A stretch of DNA of 64,000 nt from Portulaca oleracea (taxonomy: Eukaryota; Streptophyta; Magnoliopsida; Caryophyllales; Portulacaceae). The position numbers and the translations under genes are program-made. The DNA lies in contig CM055874.1 of assembly GCA_029582165.1 (NCBI GenBank), forward strand, positions 4,414,114-4,478,113. The letters are read 5' to 3'. The notes beneath the pieces are model-generated. The model did no database searches. It was not told the origin of the DNA and saw only the letters and a list, made by a program, of their open reading frames with translations. Positions 44,795 through 55,963 of this stretch are shown one piece after another (position 1 is the stretch's first letter; the number at the start of each line of letters is the position of its first letter).

Positions 44795-45310
44795 GACACA
44801 TCCATTGTTATCACTATAGGTGATCTATGGATGGCATAAAGCATAACCATAGATATTATAACTTTGGGTAAATCCATCGTATCAATTTCAGTATTTAGCT
44901 TCTGAGATTTGTGTTTGGTGGCTTGTTAAGGAGCTCATGATTTTGCCCACCACCTGTTGTTGAAATCCCTTGCTGAAAAACTAGAACATCTGCTCTAAAC
45001 TCGTGTATATTTGCCAACATGCAGTCAATGAATCATAGAATAGAACTATAGACTGGGTTTTCCTGTATTTATGTTTAGGTTTATGCTTATCACTATAGGT
45101 GATCCCATGGTTATTACTGGTGATCCTTCGATGACATTATAGATGATCCATGGTTATATGATATATCAATTGCATTAATTTCAACATTTAGCATTTGAGA
45201 TTTGTGTTGGGTGGAATCTTACGGAGTTAATGCCTTTGGCGGCCACTTGTTTGTCTAAATGCCTCACTGAAAAACCAGAATTTTTGTTGTAGTCCTGTAC
45301 ATATGCATAA
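44795..45310. repeat. Imperfect direct duplication, about 230-bp units
   Basis: About 44800-45025 and 45084-45310 share TTATCACTATAGGTGATC, CATAACCATAGATATTATA-like, ATTTAGC-TCTGAGATTTGTG, CACTGAAAAAC-AGAA and a GTATAT-TGC end, offset by about 281-295 bp. The units are clearly homologous but diverged. No coding frame spans them. Confidence 0.65.
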
Positions 45311-46102
45311 AATCTAAAGTACTACCGGTTAGATATCAAATCAAGTGAAATGTGGGTAATGTTACTAGTTGTGTGGTGTTATATTCTAGGACTGTTTCAA
45401 TGACGATGGTGAAATGAACAGGAGTGTGTGCTGACTATGTGAAAGGGTTGTTGAATGTTTCTGAATAAGTACCTGGGGAGAATTTTGTTGATTATTGTAA
45501 GTAGTATTGTTCTGTGATTGTTTAGCAGAGTTATTGAACCTGAGTGCCACCCAACTCTTATTTTCTTTCACTTTTACCACAACTTTTTCCTGAGTCGAAA
45601 CTCGAAACTGTCACTGAACCCACTTTTCTTCTCAATAGTACCACCATATCGCCTAAAAATCTATTGTAACCGGTTTTTCACTTTAAAAAAAGACTTTTTA
45701 TATTAGCTAATTGGGGTAGGAGGAAAAATAAAAATAAAGAAAAGTTTATATAAAGGGATGAAGGATTCTCTCCAAGGCTCTAAAAACCTATAAAGCTCTA
45801 TAAAGTTCGCATTAAATTTTGACCTAAAAGTTGGAGATAACAGTTTGCAGCTTGAGATGAAAAAGTAGCTGATGCGGAGCATAGACCTAGATCATCCATG
45901 CATTGTAAAATCTCCATCGATGGAGATTAGTCGATTAATTGAACCAGAAATTGGATGGTAAATTATAAATTATGGATTTCTGAATAAATAATTAAGATTG
46001 TGAATCAGTTAACGTGTGTTTCCTTTATAAATTGAAATCATAGAACAAAAAAGGAACACATTCAACATGACTCCTAATTGCCACGGTAGAATAGAGGTTG
46101 AA
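45311..46102. other. Non-coding spacer
   Basis: No gene, repeat end or RNA gene seen. The frames at 45386-45706 overlap on both strands and have no motif. Confidence 0.3.
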
Positions 46103-48108
46103 TGATAACTGCGTTTAATAACTATATTTTTAGGGGTTTTCAATAGTGAATTAAGGATAATTTAGAGTGTAAATTTTGATTTTTATTCCGATTTCCCTAC
46201 TACACTTGGTGTTTTTGTTTTTGATATGAATTTGTAGGTTTTAAGGCCAAAACACCAATTTTCTCTCAACTTCTGGCACTAGTGAAGAGACCACGGGCCT
46301 CTACATGACAAATCCAGACCAAGATGCAAATTTGGGACGGAAAGGAGAAGGGAATGACCGGGCAGTGCACACCACGGTCTGGCCGTGATGGATGCCACAG
46401 TCCTGGTTGCTCGGCGTTTTGGCGAAGAAAAAGAGCAACAACAACCCATTTCATTGGGTCGAGAAGCCAATTCATCTCATTCAACCCATTTGTTCAGCTT
46501 TCATGCGGTCCAACAAAACAAAGCAAAGGAGAAGTGGGCCATTAAATTAATTTGATTCGGCCCAATCATGAAGGAAGAAAGTGGAGGCAATTTGATTCCC
46601 TTTATTGCACAATTCATTCAGCCCATTAACTCCATTCATGCAACGGTCCAATAGCAAAAGTGAAGAAGTGGATGAATTTAATCCAATTCATTTAATTCAG
46701 CTTCAATCGGCCCAGTGAGAAAGGAGAGAAGTGGAAGGGAGCAATTAATTGCATTAGGCCCTTCCTCATTCTCGGTCTAATGATCAAGAAAGAGAAGAAG
46801 TGGGTATTCATTTGAATCACTTACACCCAGCCTTAATTTGGCCCAATGACAAAAAGAGAAGGCAGAGGCCCATTGACTTGATGCTTCATTCATGCGGTCC
46901 AATATGAAAGAGAAGAAAGTGAGGCCTTTGACTTCACTCCATCATGCACTCGGCCAACAGAATTAGCGAAGGAAAGAAGGAAGTGGGGGCAGCGGCTGTC
47001 AAGGGCTGACCGTGGGCTGTCCTGCAGTCCGTGGCATGCAATGCTGCGTGTGTTTTGGCCGACTTTTGCAATTAAAAGAAAAGGAGTGACGGTTGAAGGG
47101 GATTCATTCACTATTATTCACCCTTCCATCAAGAGAGCAAAAATCATCCCATCTACTCCTCTCCATTAATCAAGACCAAAATTAAGATTAATTTAAGAAG
47201 GTTGAAGATCAAGAATCAATTCGAAGGCATTGAAGATTTGGAATTCGAGAAGAAGCACGCAACACTCTTGTGAAGTTCTTGAGAGAATCCTACGAATTTC
47301 TCCCTAGTGTTTGCTTTACTCTTCTCACTTTCTCTTCCTTAATTCTAGAATTGATTACCATGTTTAGAACGTATTTCTTGTTTTCAATGAATACTTGTGA
47401 GTAGATTTCGTTCTTTCTAGGGTTTTATGAACCATCAATATGGAGTTTGATTAGAAATGTTTTAGTTTGTACTTGAATTCTCAATTGAATCAATAGAAGG
47501 TTGCGTTTTTCTTGCTTACGAATGTTCTTAAGGCCTTGGATGTTTGTAATTCAGAAATTAACCTAAGAAGTACCGAAAGGTGAATTAGGGGAATTTGACC
47601 ACCAACCCTTCTACCTAGGCCTACGAAAGTTGAAAAAGGAGTAGTAGACTAGGGAATCATTAGATAACCCGACCTTGCTTAGACCTTCAATTCTATTTAA
47701 TGAAGCGAGTGAAAGTTGTTGATTAGGTTAGTCAGGATAATTCTATTTAGCATCGAAAGGGCGATAGAATTTAGAGGTTATCGATTCTTGATTCGTTTGA
47801 GTTACTTTCTTGTGCATGCTTTAATCTGGCTTTCAGACCCTATTGTTAGGCGAGTAAAACCCTAGAAGTCTTCATCCATCGAATTACCTCTAGTTAATCC
47901 TTTCTAGTCCACTTTAGTTCTAGTTAGTTCATTAGAAGTCATAAAAAATTCATCAACCCGATTAGCTTAGCAATCAAGTAGAGGGATAGCTCACTGAGTT
48001 ACTAGACCAAGTCCCTGTGGGATCGACCTTGACATTGCTACAATAATACCCGTGCGCTTGCGGTCCTGTCATTGAACTTGTGGAAGATGATGAGTTTTAC
48101 ATGCATCA
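46103..48108 (+). mobile_element. Gypsy-like LTR segment
   Basis: A TGAT start (TGATAACTGCG) and an ATCA end (TTTTACATGCATCA) bracket about 2.0 kb. Inside are repeated GGCCCAAT and CATTCATTTGA-type blocks, AGTCCCTGTGGGATCGACC near 48011 and a GTGCGCTTGCGG phrase near 48053, which I associate with long LTRs of plant Ty3/gypsy elements. No target duplication was found (TTGAA against CTATG), so it may be a truncated or rearranged LTR. The short GC-rich frames at 46266-46545 and 46890-47111 fall inside it. Confidence 0.45.
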
Positions 48109-48216
48109 CTATGCCAAGCATCCTAAGAGTGTACCACTTCGCCATGAATCTTATCTTTAATGTTGTTGTCGCATTGTTAACATACGTACTGCTAATCCCT
48201 TTCGTTATTCTTGCAG

Positions 48217-48346
48217 GGTGACATTTCGTGTGGCTTTGGCTAAATGTGTGACCCGCCTTTCATTGAGAGGTATGGAGGTCACCCGAAATCTGGCTTTGGA
48301 GCAGCAAGAGAATAGGGATTCAGTGATGGAGGATCATACAAACTAA
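48217..48346 (+). other. Exon-like stretch after a strong splice-acceptor motif
   Basis: A pyrimidine-rich TTATTCTTGCAG precedes 43 codons with protein-like composition: VTFRVALAKCVTRLSLRGME, then an acidic tail ending EDHTN and a stop. It could be the terminal exon of a captured or decayed gene. No upstream exon was found and I recognise no family. Confidence 0.25.
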
Positions 48347-49011
48347 TTCAAAATGAATCGATGAGAAAACATGTCATCGAGGGGCTCATTCGAGAGAACA
48401 AGTGTCTTTAAGCACAAGCTTCTCCCAGCATACGCAGTATTGGTTGTGATGTTTATACTCTTGGTGATTCGTTTCATGAGGTGATAGTTATACATGTTGC
48501 ATGAAGTCATAGCTTTAGGTGCCCATGCAACATGGTCGAATATTTAAATATAATATTTTTCTTTTTTCTATTGTTCGTTCCCGATTATGACCCAAATAAC
48601 GGTTCGTCCGAAATGTCCAACATCAATTTCTTGTTTAGATTTTAATATTAATCGATATAATTGACCCAAAATTGTCTTGAATCCAAACTTTTGCTATTGC
48701 TATTGGAAACCTAATTGGAAACCTAATTGGAACGATCTCTATGGATTTCCACCCGAAGTAAGACATGCAAAATTATAACTAAACCAAACACTAAAGTTGA
48801 CCCAAACCTAATCGTATTTAGTTCAACCAAACTGCCCTGTGTAGCATTTCTTGCAAAATGGAGATTTCATTGAATAAAAGTTTAGTTATTGGCACCTCTA
48901 CGTAACCATACGTTATTTGGTTCGTGTCAATGTCTTGCAATTATAATAACTCTTAGGCCTACTTCTTTACTACTTTAATTACTTTATCTATTTGTATTAA
49001 ACTTATTTATG
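48347..49011. other. Non-coding spacer
   Basis: AT-rich. A doubled AACCTAATTGGAA phrase near 48700-48730 is the only local repeat noticed. No gene. Confidence 0.3.
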
Positions 49012-49225
49012 TTACTACCTCCGTCTCAAAATATTTGTTCTTTGACTAAATTTTGACAATTGATTACTCACAGATTACAATGAGTTATGATATAAAATTA
49101 TCACCATTAGAAAGTAGTTCGACTGATGTGATTTACCTACTAATGCTTATACAATTGTATTTATTTTTCCTATTTTATAATTTTATTTACACTCCCGCTT
49201 ACCTACATCACAAAAGAATAGGAAG
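49012..49225. mobile_element. Stowaway-like MITE, left part
   Basis: Starts TACTACCTCCGTCTCAAAAT and continues with TTTGACTAAATTTTGAC and ATAAAATTATCACCATTAGA, as in the other Stowaway-like copies. The right end is missing. Confidence 0.55.
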
Positions 49226-49430
49226 ATTCCTGCATAATTGAAAATTATTTTGAATATAGTAGTTAAAAAATATAATTATCCTTGATTCTGTCTTTAAAAA
49301 ATTGAAATCAATATTAGAATGATTAGAGTGACTTATTACAACAAATATAATTGAGATGTAAATTCTATACAAATTAATTATTTTAGGAAATTTGCCATAA
49401 TTGATTTTTTTTAAACGTTATAATGTATAA
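49226..49430. mobile_element. Degenerate copy of the ATAGTTGAA palindromic MITE
   Basis: CATAATTGAAAATTATTTTG followed by AATATAGTAGTTAAAA mirrors the left arm of 31508-31552, and GCCATAATTGATTTTTTTTA near 49395 mirrors the right arm. Confidence 0.45.
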
Positions 49431-49547
49431 CTACTATTGATTGTATGTTAAAAAGCCAAAACCAATATACAATAGAATTAATGGCTTTAATAGAATTTAA
49501 GGGCCATAATAAGTGATACAAAAACAGAAAAAACTTCGATTGCTATC

Positions 49548-49775
49548 TTTTAAGTTTTTCGGGAAAGACTTTTCTAGGAAAAACTTTCCCAGGAAAAATT
49601 TTCCCTAGTCCCCCCCCCCCCGAAAAAGTTTTTCCTGATGTTGTGAGGAAAATAGTGGGTCCCACATCAAAAATTTCCTATATATTATGAAAAATCAAAC
49701 ATGGAGAAATTTGTTAACTTAAAAAAGTTAACCAACTTTCCCGAGAAAGTTTCTCAATCAACCAAACACCCTATA
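49548..49775. mobile_element. Truncated MITE of the GTGTTTGGTT family
   Basis: The interior GGAAAAACTTTCCCAGGAAA blocks and the right end CAATCAACCAAACACCCT match the copies at 4735, 29434 and 55566. The left end is lost. It contains a 12-base C-run (49610-49621). Confidence 0.55.
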
Positions 49776-50637
49776 AAGCGAATAAGAATACCGGAAAGTA
49801 CAACAATATGGCAATGTCATACCAAAACAACACAGCACCATATGAGGATAAACTTCATACAGTGCCATTTTGAGAATGCTTCCTTAATGCACTTCTGCAA
49901 GTTATTAAAGAATTTGGTAACAATTGAGTTATAGTCATATATATGTCATTTAATACTCCTAAGAAGTGATAACGTGATAAAACACTCAATCTTCCATGCT
50001 ACACTACACTACCTATAAAGACTTAATGACGAGCCAAATTTATTCCGTTAAAAAAAGTTATGTCAACTAATGAAAATGAAAACTTTCTTAGCTAGGTTTG
50101 TGTATCACATTGAGAGAAAAAAACAAAACAGAAACATCACCATCCTCATTTAAGTATATATGATCCTCAGGTGAATTCAATATGACATTTAAGTATGGTG
50201 CTCATATGATTTTGTCAACTTATAGTTGTTTATCGTTGTATTGATTCATGGTAGTGTACGGTACAACAGGAGCAATCTGCGGAGTAAAACTTTGTATTAA
50301 TCTGACTTCATCTCATCTTTCTTTTTCTGGAAAATTGACCTGTAGGTTTCCATATGAATTCAATTGAACCGCAATTTATTATATGTTTTTGGAAACGCAT
50401 TTTAAATATGGTCATTGTTTATTTACATATATATATATATATACATACTAGATTGTTCAGTATTCCTAACAATGTAATTGTTCACTACATATAATCTATT
50501 GCGATTGAACGCTTAACATTTTTTCTGGACACGGCATAATACAGGAGTGCAAGCATCACTTACACACTAGGGTTCGGGCCCACATTTTATTTGCAATTGC
50601 GAACCTATGTGTGGGGCAAATTATTATGTATTTCCTA

Positions 50638-50685
<48 letters not shown>

Positions 50686-51191
50686 TAGTAAATCGATGCT
50701 TCCACTGGACCCCTATCTCAGGAAAAGTCTAATGTCCCACTACCATTTCAAGGGGGAAACTGTATACACGCGCCTATCACGCTTCTCGTGAGTCGATCTC
50801 GGGACTTGTGGGTTATCACAACAGAAGAGGATCACTGAAAATAAGAGCTCATTGTATTCTTAGAATATATGTCCTTGCGAGTATAAATATATATGTAGTT
50901 TAAATATATATTTGTCATATATTAATATCTTTATTTTTATAATTGATTGACATAATTTGTAAGTTTTATATCCATACATTTTTGAAGCATTTTTTAAAAA
51001 AATTTATATTAAATTTTTTACTTTTAAATTCTATAGTTGTACACTTTTTGACCGTGTATTTCTTTCATATTCTTTTTTTATGTATTAAATTTATTAATGT
51101 AACTTTTAAATTTTATATTAATATACTTTTTAATTTCTATATGTAAATTTGTTAAATATGACATGTAAGAACATATATTACTGAATACTAT
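49776..51191. other. AT-rich spacer with TA microsatellite
   Basis: A (TA)n tract at about 50640-50681 and a shorter one near 50430-50443. A stretch at about 50690-50830 (GTGAGTCGATCTCGGGAC inside) has normal GC content and may be a retroposon scrap. No gene is supported; the 67-aa frame at 50943 is an AT-run product. Confidence 0.4.
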
Positions 51192-51390
51192 TACTTCCGT
51201 CCCCAAATAAGTATAATTTAATTAAGTTTTGACCGTTAATTACTTACAATATGAAATTACCACCGTTAGAAAGATATTATACTAAAAATTACAATGGTAT
51301 TTATTTAATATTGTAACTCGTTATAACTTTTGAGTAATAAAATGATCAAAATTTAGTCATATGGACATTTATTTAGTTACGGTGATAGTA
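51192..51390. mobile_element. Stowaway-like MITE
   Basis: TA-flanked. The left end TACTTCCGTCCCCAAATAAG pairs loosely with the reverse complement of the right end, TACTATCACCGTAACTAAAT. Interior TTTTGACCGTTAATTACTTA and CACCGTTAGAAAG match the family, and the two halves mirror each other (AATTACAATGGTAT and ATATTGTAACTCG). Confidence 0.65.
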
Positions 51391-52026
51391 CTAAAAGTAT
51401 GATAAAGATATTATGTATTTGGGTGTTGGTGTTGAAAGGAAGTATCCAACCTAACTTATATAGTTTATATACGAGTAACTTATATGGGAATGTAGAGGTT
51501 AATTTCCTTTTCTTTTTTTCCCCTTTGCCTTCCCATGTAAAGGTAAAAGACTAGAGTATTGTACTTGCTTGACCTTGAAAATGTACTTTTGAGCTTTTTG
51601 AGTGTACGTGCTTGACGTTAGAAATGTACAGTTTGTTCTTCCTTTATCCGTATCGTTTTATGTACATTGCCTATGGCGTATCTGTGTGTGGGGATTAGAG
51701 GTGACCATAATCATCCTAATCGAAAAAAAAGAGTTTAGTATAATTTAACGTTAAAATTGTGATAACGTGTCTATTAAATGATGGTAATAATATATTGATC
51801 ACCCTATTTTAAATATCCAAATTTGTCACTACTTATTGCCAATAAAAAAACTCTTATGTTTTAATAATTTTTTTTAATCATGTCTTATAATCTCTTAGGT
51901 GAAACGGTCTCTTAGAAAATTGACGATGAGATCCTTCAATTATTAATAATAAAAAAGGGTCTAGTTGGCCCCCCAAATTCTAATTTGTTAGAAAAAAAAT
52001 GGCCTTACCATCACGTTGATATGATT
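51391..52026. other. Non-coding spacer
   Basis: AT-rich. No gene or element ends recognised. Confidence 0.3.
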
Positions 52027-52270
52027 TTAGGTCATGTTATTTGGATTGGTAAGATTAAGTTAGGTAAAGTAAGGTTGGTAGGAAAAGGAAAGTTAAGGAA
52101 ATAATTTGTGGCAGTTAAATTAATGGTGGAGTAAATATATTTTATGAATTAAATTTTGAATCTTTTGGGAAAATAAGATGATATTGATTTGAGTGTTTTT
52201 TAGGGATTTGACTAAGGTAAGAAAAGAATATGATAAACTTAACCTACCATTCAAAAGAACATGACCTTAA
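52027..52270. mobile_element. Harbinger-like MITE
   Basis: The left end TTTAGGTCATGTTATTTGGA pairs with the reverse complement of the right end, TTAAGGTCATGTTCTTTTGA. The interior has AGTTAGGTAAAGTAAGGTTG-type repeats like 41655-41966. Confidence 0.7.
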
Positions 52271-52410
52271 TTTGGTTGGTTGATCCAACAATTTATAGAT
52301 GTTGTATTCTTCAATAAAGGGTAGTATTTGTTTTTTTTTCAATAATTGAAAGACAAAGACTTAAAGGTTCACAAAATATATCAAAGCAGCATATTACGAA
52401 ACAATAGACA

Positions 52411-52550
52411 ACCCACTTTAAAAGACTAAGGCCTACAACAAAAACTGTTAAACATAAGCAATACAACAAGTTGCAAACCCACTTCAAAAGACTAAGGCTT
52501 ACAACGAAAACTGCTAAACATAAGCAATACAACAAATTGCAAACCCACTA
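52411..52550. repeat. 66-bp tandem repeat, two units plus a start
   Basis: Units begin at 52411, 52477 and 52543 (ACCCACTT-AAAAGACTAAGG...), giving an exact 66-bp period. Because 66 is a multiple of three, the minus strand stays open and reads two 22-residue hydrophobic units (LLYCLCL-VFVV-LSLLKWV), within the 74-aa frame at 52311-52535. An A-run of about 20 follows at about 52556. Whether it is translated is unknown. Confidence 0.8.
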
Positions 52551-52612
52551 CAACAAAAAAAAAAAAAAAAAAAACATTCTCATTCAACTGCAATCTTAAA
52601 AGATCAACAATT

Positions 52613-52980
52613 TCACTTGGGTGAGTCATTAAGGACTCTCATGCCTATACCGTTGTCAATAATCACAGCTCTACTATCTATCTCAGTATCAATATCATCA
52701 AGAATGTCATCTTCTAAGATGTTCATGCGCCTATTCTTCCTAACTTTCCGTCCATCCTTTTGACCAAGAACAACTCTATAAGTTGCTTCAATTATCTGAC
52801 AAGCTGCCACTTAGCTTTCATCAACATGTTCTATTTTTTCTTGTTCCTGGCTCTACCCTTTGTAGCCTCAAGGATGGAATCCTCTAGATCAACAAGTAAA
52901 TCGCACTCATCCTCATTATCAAAGAATCCAATCGAGTTACTATAAGTACACTCATCCTCATTGTTGTTTGTTGGACTCAT
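52613..52980 (-). pseudogene. Unrecognised decayed small gene
   Basis: From an ATG at 52980 the minus strand encodes an acidic stretch (MSPTNNNEDECTYSNSIGFF, then DNEDECDLLVDLEDSILEAT) followed by basic KGRARNKKK and a stop. A second frame (52613-52810, no ATG) continues with IIEATYRVVLGQKDGRKVRK, then an Asp/Ile-rich tail ending VLNDSPK. Together they look like one protein interrupted by a stop and a frameshift. I do not recognise it; a transposon-encoded or nuclear protein is possible. Confidence 0.35.
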
Positions 52981-53140
52981 CCACAAATATATTTATAAAT
53001 AATTTCAAATCAATTCACATTGATTCCATAATGTATGGATAGTACAATATATACATTGAGTTGAATTTAAACTTATAATTGGAGATGGTCTTAGAGGTTT
53101 TCAAATGTTCCAAAGCTACCTTCTTAATTTCCCCTGGGTA

Positions 53141-53376
53141 TGTCGATTGGGTCTATGGCAAGGAACGCCACCTTCTCTCCCCTCCCATCAGGGTTCGAAT
53201 CCTGGGGGAGCATTCCTGACCTACCAGCGTACGGGAGTGCTGTGTGCAAGAAGGTTGGGTCTTAAACAAAGGAATTAACAGCCCTGTCCCAAAGTCCAAT
53301 AAAGGTCCGCTGGGTTAGACCCTGAGATAGAGGTCCAGTGGGCGGAACCGCTTACCCTTGTAAAAAAAAATAAAAA
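53141..53376 (+). mobile_element. Full-length tRNA-derived SINE with target duplication
   Basis: The ~236-bp element is flanked by AATTTCCCCTGGGTA (53126-53140) and AATTTCCCCCGGGTA (53377-53391), 14 of 15 bases alike. A perfect RNA polymerase III B box, GGTTCGAATCC, lies at 53192-53202, with a plausible A box about 45 bp before. The 3' end is an A-rich tail (AAAAAAAAATAAAAAAA). These are the defining marks of a SINE, and the near-intact duplication suggests moderate age. Confidence 0.85.
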
Positions 53377-53391
53377 AATTTCCCCCGGGTA

Positions 53392-55565
53392 TTGGTTTCT
53401 GGAAACAAATTCATTCGATGAAGGATTGGTATTATTGAGAAGCCAAACCCATTTGTGCTCTTAGACCTGCTTCCAAAATTAGATAGTCGTAGTCTAAGGA
53501 TTCAATCTCTTGATTGCAACTGGCAACTAGGGCAGCAAATGGGTGTCAATATTCATTCCCCCTTTTCAAAACAGTTCCTCTCCTCTTGCAGGATCAACTG
53601 CATCATTCATGCATAATCATCCATACCAAAAGTTTTATTGTTTGACTTTTCATCTTAGCTTCCGTGTGCAGCTATCCTGCGTGCAACTTGTTTTCTTGCT
53701 TGTGATTTCTAGCTAATCAAATCACTGAAAAGATAGAATTAGAGCAACTACAACGACGAGTTTGACAGTAATTAGGTATTGATGTGGTGTGAGTGAGGAC
53801 AAGAAAGGCAGTGCAACGGCAATGACGAGTGTTGGCGGCCGGTGAGAATAACTCGAACTCATGCTTGGCGCGAGAGAACGAATATGAGATTTTCAGCAGT
53901 TTTTTCTTTTCTTTTTTTAAATTTTGGTTTAGTGCATTTAATTATTAAATATGGGGTCTCACGAGCCGCATACATTACCGATAACCAGCGCTTGGTCCTC
54001 GCTCACATACTGCCTGAGGAAACTTTCTAAAAGATCACCCATCCTGAGATTACTCTTAGCCAAACATATTTAATTGGAAAGTTTCCAATGGATAAGCTAC
54101 CTTAAAAGAAGGTACACCTTAGTGATATATAAATAGTTATTTCAATTATTGTAAGTCAGACTTAACTATATATCTAAAGTGTTACAATTTTGTTGTTGGT
54201 TCATGGAATGACTATCATTGGTTAAATGATGGAGTGCACAAAAACACATATTAACTACACACATAAATGTAGAGTTTGTAATAATTGCCTAAATAAAAGG
54301 CCTAATAAACGGATCCGCTTAACTTCATTCAGGAAGATATTTGCCACATGAACATTAATCCTTCCTTTTAGAGCATTGACAGCAGCATAGGACATGGGAT
54401 ATACTTACTTATGTGGCATGGGGGAAAATTGTTTCAACAGCAAGGGAATTGTAAAAGGGAGTGAGTCACACCCATATTCCCACGATGGTAGTGGAGAATG
54501 GCTGTTACAACCTCTCATTTTTCTTTTTATTATTTTAGAGAGAGATAGGTAAGGAGGGAGGGAATGGAGAAAGAGGAGAGAGAAAAGACAGGAAAAAGAA
54601 TTATACCTTACAATTAATCCTATTATTTCTAATACTCCCATTATTTTATTTCTCAATACTCCCACTATCTTCTCACTTTATTGCGAATGCTTTTATGTAA
54701 TTATGCACACATGATACATATACATAAAAAACGACTGCTATTTTATGTGAAATTTCTCCGAAGTACCTACCGCTGTATATTGTTGTGCACGAAAAGAATT
54801 ACATGGCAATATCTCCTTTTAAGATCAAACGTCCATCTACTATCTGTATAATATAAACAATTTATTAGTAAAGATTACAATTTGTATCAATTTATTCGAT
54901 AGAAATAAGAAAACTGGAATAAATTATTATTAATATTTTGGAAATATTGAAAATAATCCCAACTTGTAACATTGTTATCGTAAAACTGAACTTTTATCCC
55001 AGTTGTTTTTGTCATATATCACTAAGTTAAACTGATCAGAAAAGTGATGAAGCGGTGACATTAATGTTATACCTGAAATTTTTACTTACTCAAAAAAAGA
55101 AAAGGAGAAGTGTGATTTTGTTATTTTGGCTTTTTTTTCGATTATTGGTAGTCAAAAGACATAAAAGTTTTACAGATCACAGCAAATCGTAAAATGAAAC
55201 AGCAATCAACTAACTCAAGAAGAAAAATGTTACATCCAAACACAGCTAAACATAAATAACACAGTAAGGACGATCACACTCACGACTGCCAAAAACCATC
55301 ACAACTCAATCACGCTGTTAAAATATCAAAACTTCAGTTTGATGGATTATACTTGAGTCTTAGATCTTTTGGGTCTCAGTGAAAATTAAGTTTCTCACTT
55401 TTTCCTCTTTTTTTTTTTTTTATTTGAGGTCTTTATTTTCCACTTGATGAAGCTGGCATAATAGAGACATTTTTTCCCTTTTTCTAAATTAGTAAAATTT
55501 CTAGATGTAATAATTTCATCGCGACGTCTCATGAATGACAAAAATTGATTCAGGTAAGACACCCT
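53392..55565. other. Gene-poor spacer
   Basis: No supported gene. A T-run near 55133, with AT-rich sequence to its right, may be another minus-strand retroposon tail. The 62-aa plus frame at 53842 and the 86-aa minus frame at 54405 have no motif. Confidence 0.3.
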
Positions 55566-55963
55566 TAGGGTGTGTTTGATTGGTCAATAATTTCGAAATG
55601 GTCAATTTTCACAGGTTGACTTATTTTTCCTATGTTTGGATGCGAGTTGACTTCGGGAAAATTTTCACGATAGGCCCACCATTTTCCTCATTTTCCTATG
55701 GAAAATTTCCCTTTGGGGCTAAGGGAAATCTTTCCCATGGAAAACTTCCCATGGGAATTTTTCCCCAGAAAAAATTTCCCTGGGGTTCCTACCAAACACT
55801 CCCTAACCCCCTAAGGAAAATTTTCCCTAGGAAAACCTTGCAAATGGTGGGCCCCTTGTAAAAATTTTCCCAAGGTCAATGTACAACCAAACATGAGGAA
55901 AATAAGTCAACTCGGAAAAATTGACTATTTCCTCGGGGTTTTTGACTAAACAAATGCACTCTC
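55566..55963. mobile_element. MITE of the GTGTTTGGTT family
   Basis: The left end AGGGTGTGTTTGATTGGTCA pairs with the reverse complement of the right end, GAGAGTGCATTTGTTTAGTC. The interior is built from GGGAAAATTTTCCC-type palindromic blocks. It accounts for the 93-aa plus frame at 55580-55861. Confidence 0.7.

Noticed and set aside
46266..46545. GC-rich overlapping frames as a small gene
   Set aside because: They lie inside the LTR-like segment on both strands and show no protein family features.
50640..50681. TA tract as a CRISPR-like or satellite array
   Set aside because: It is a simple dinucleotide microsatellite without spacer structure.
55580..55861. 93-aa frame rich in FPxGxxP
   Set aside because: It is the translation of palindromic GGGAAAA/TTTTCCC blocks of a MITE.
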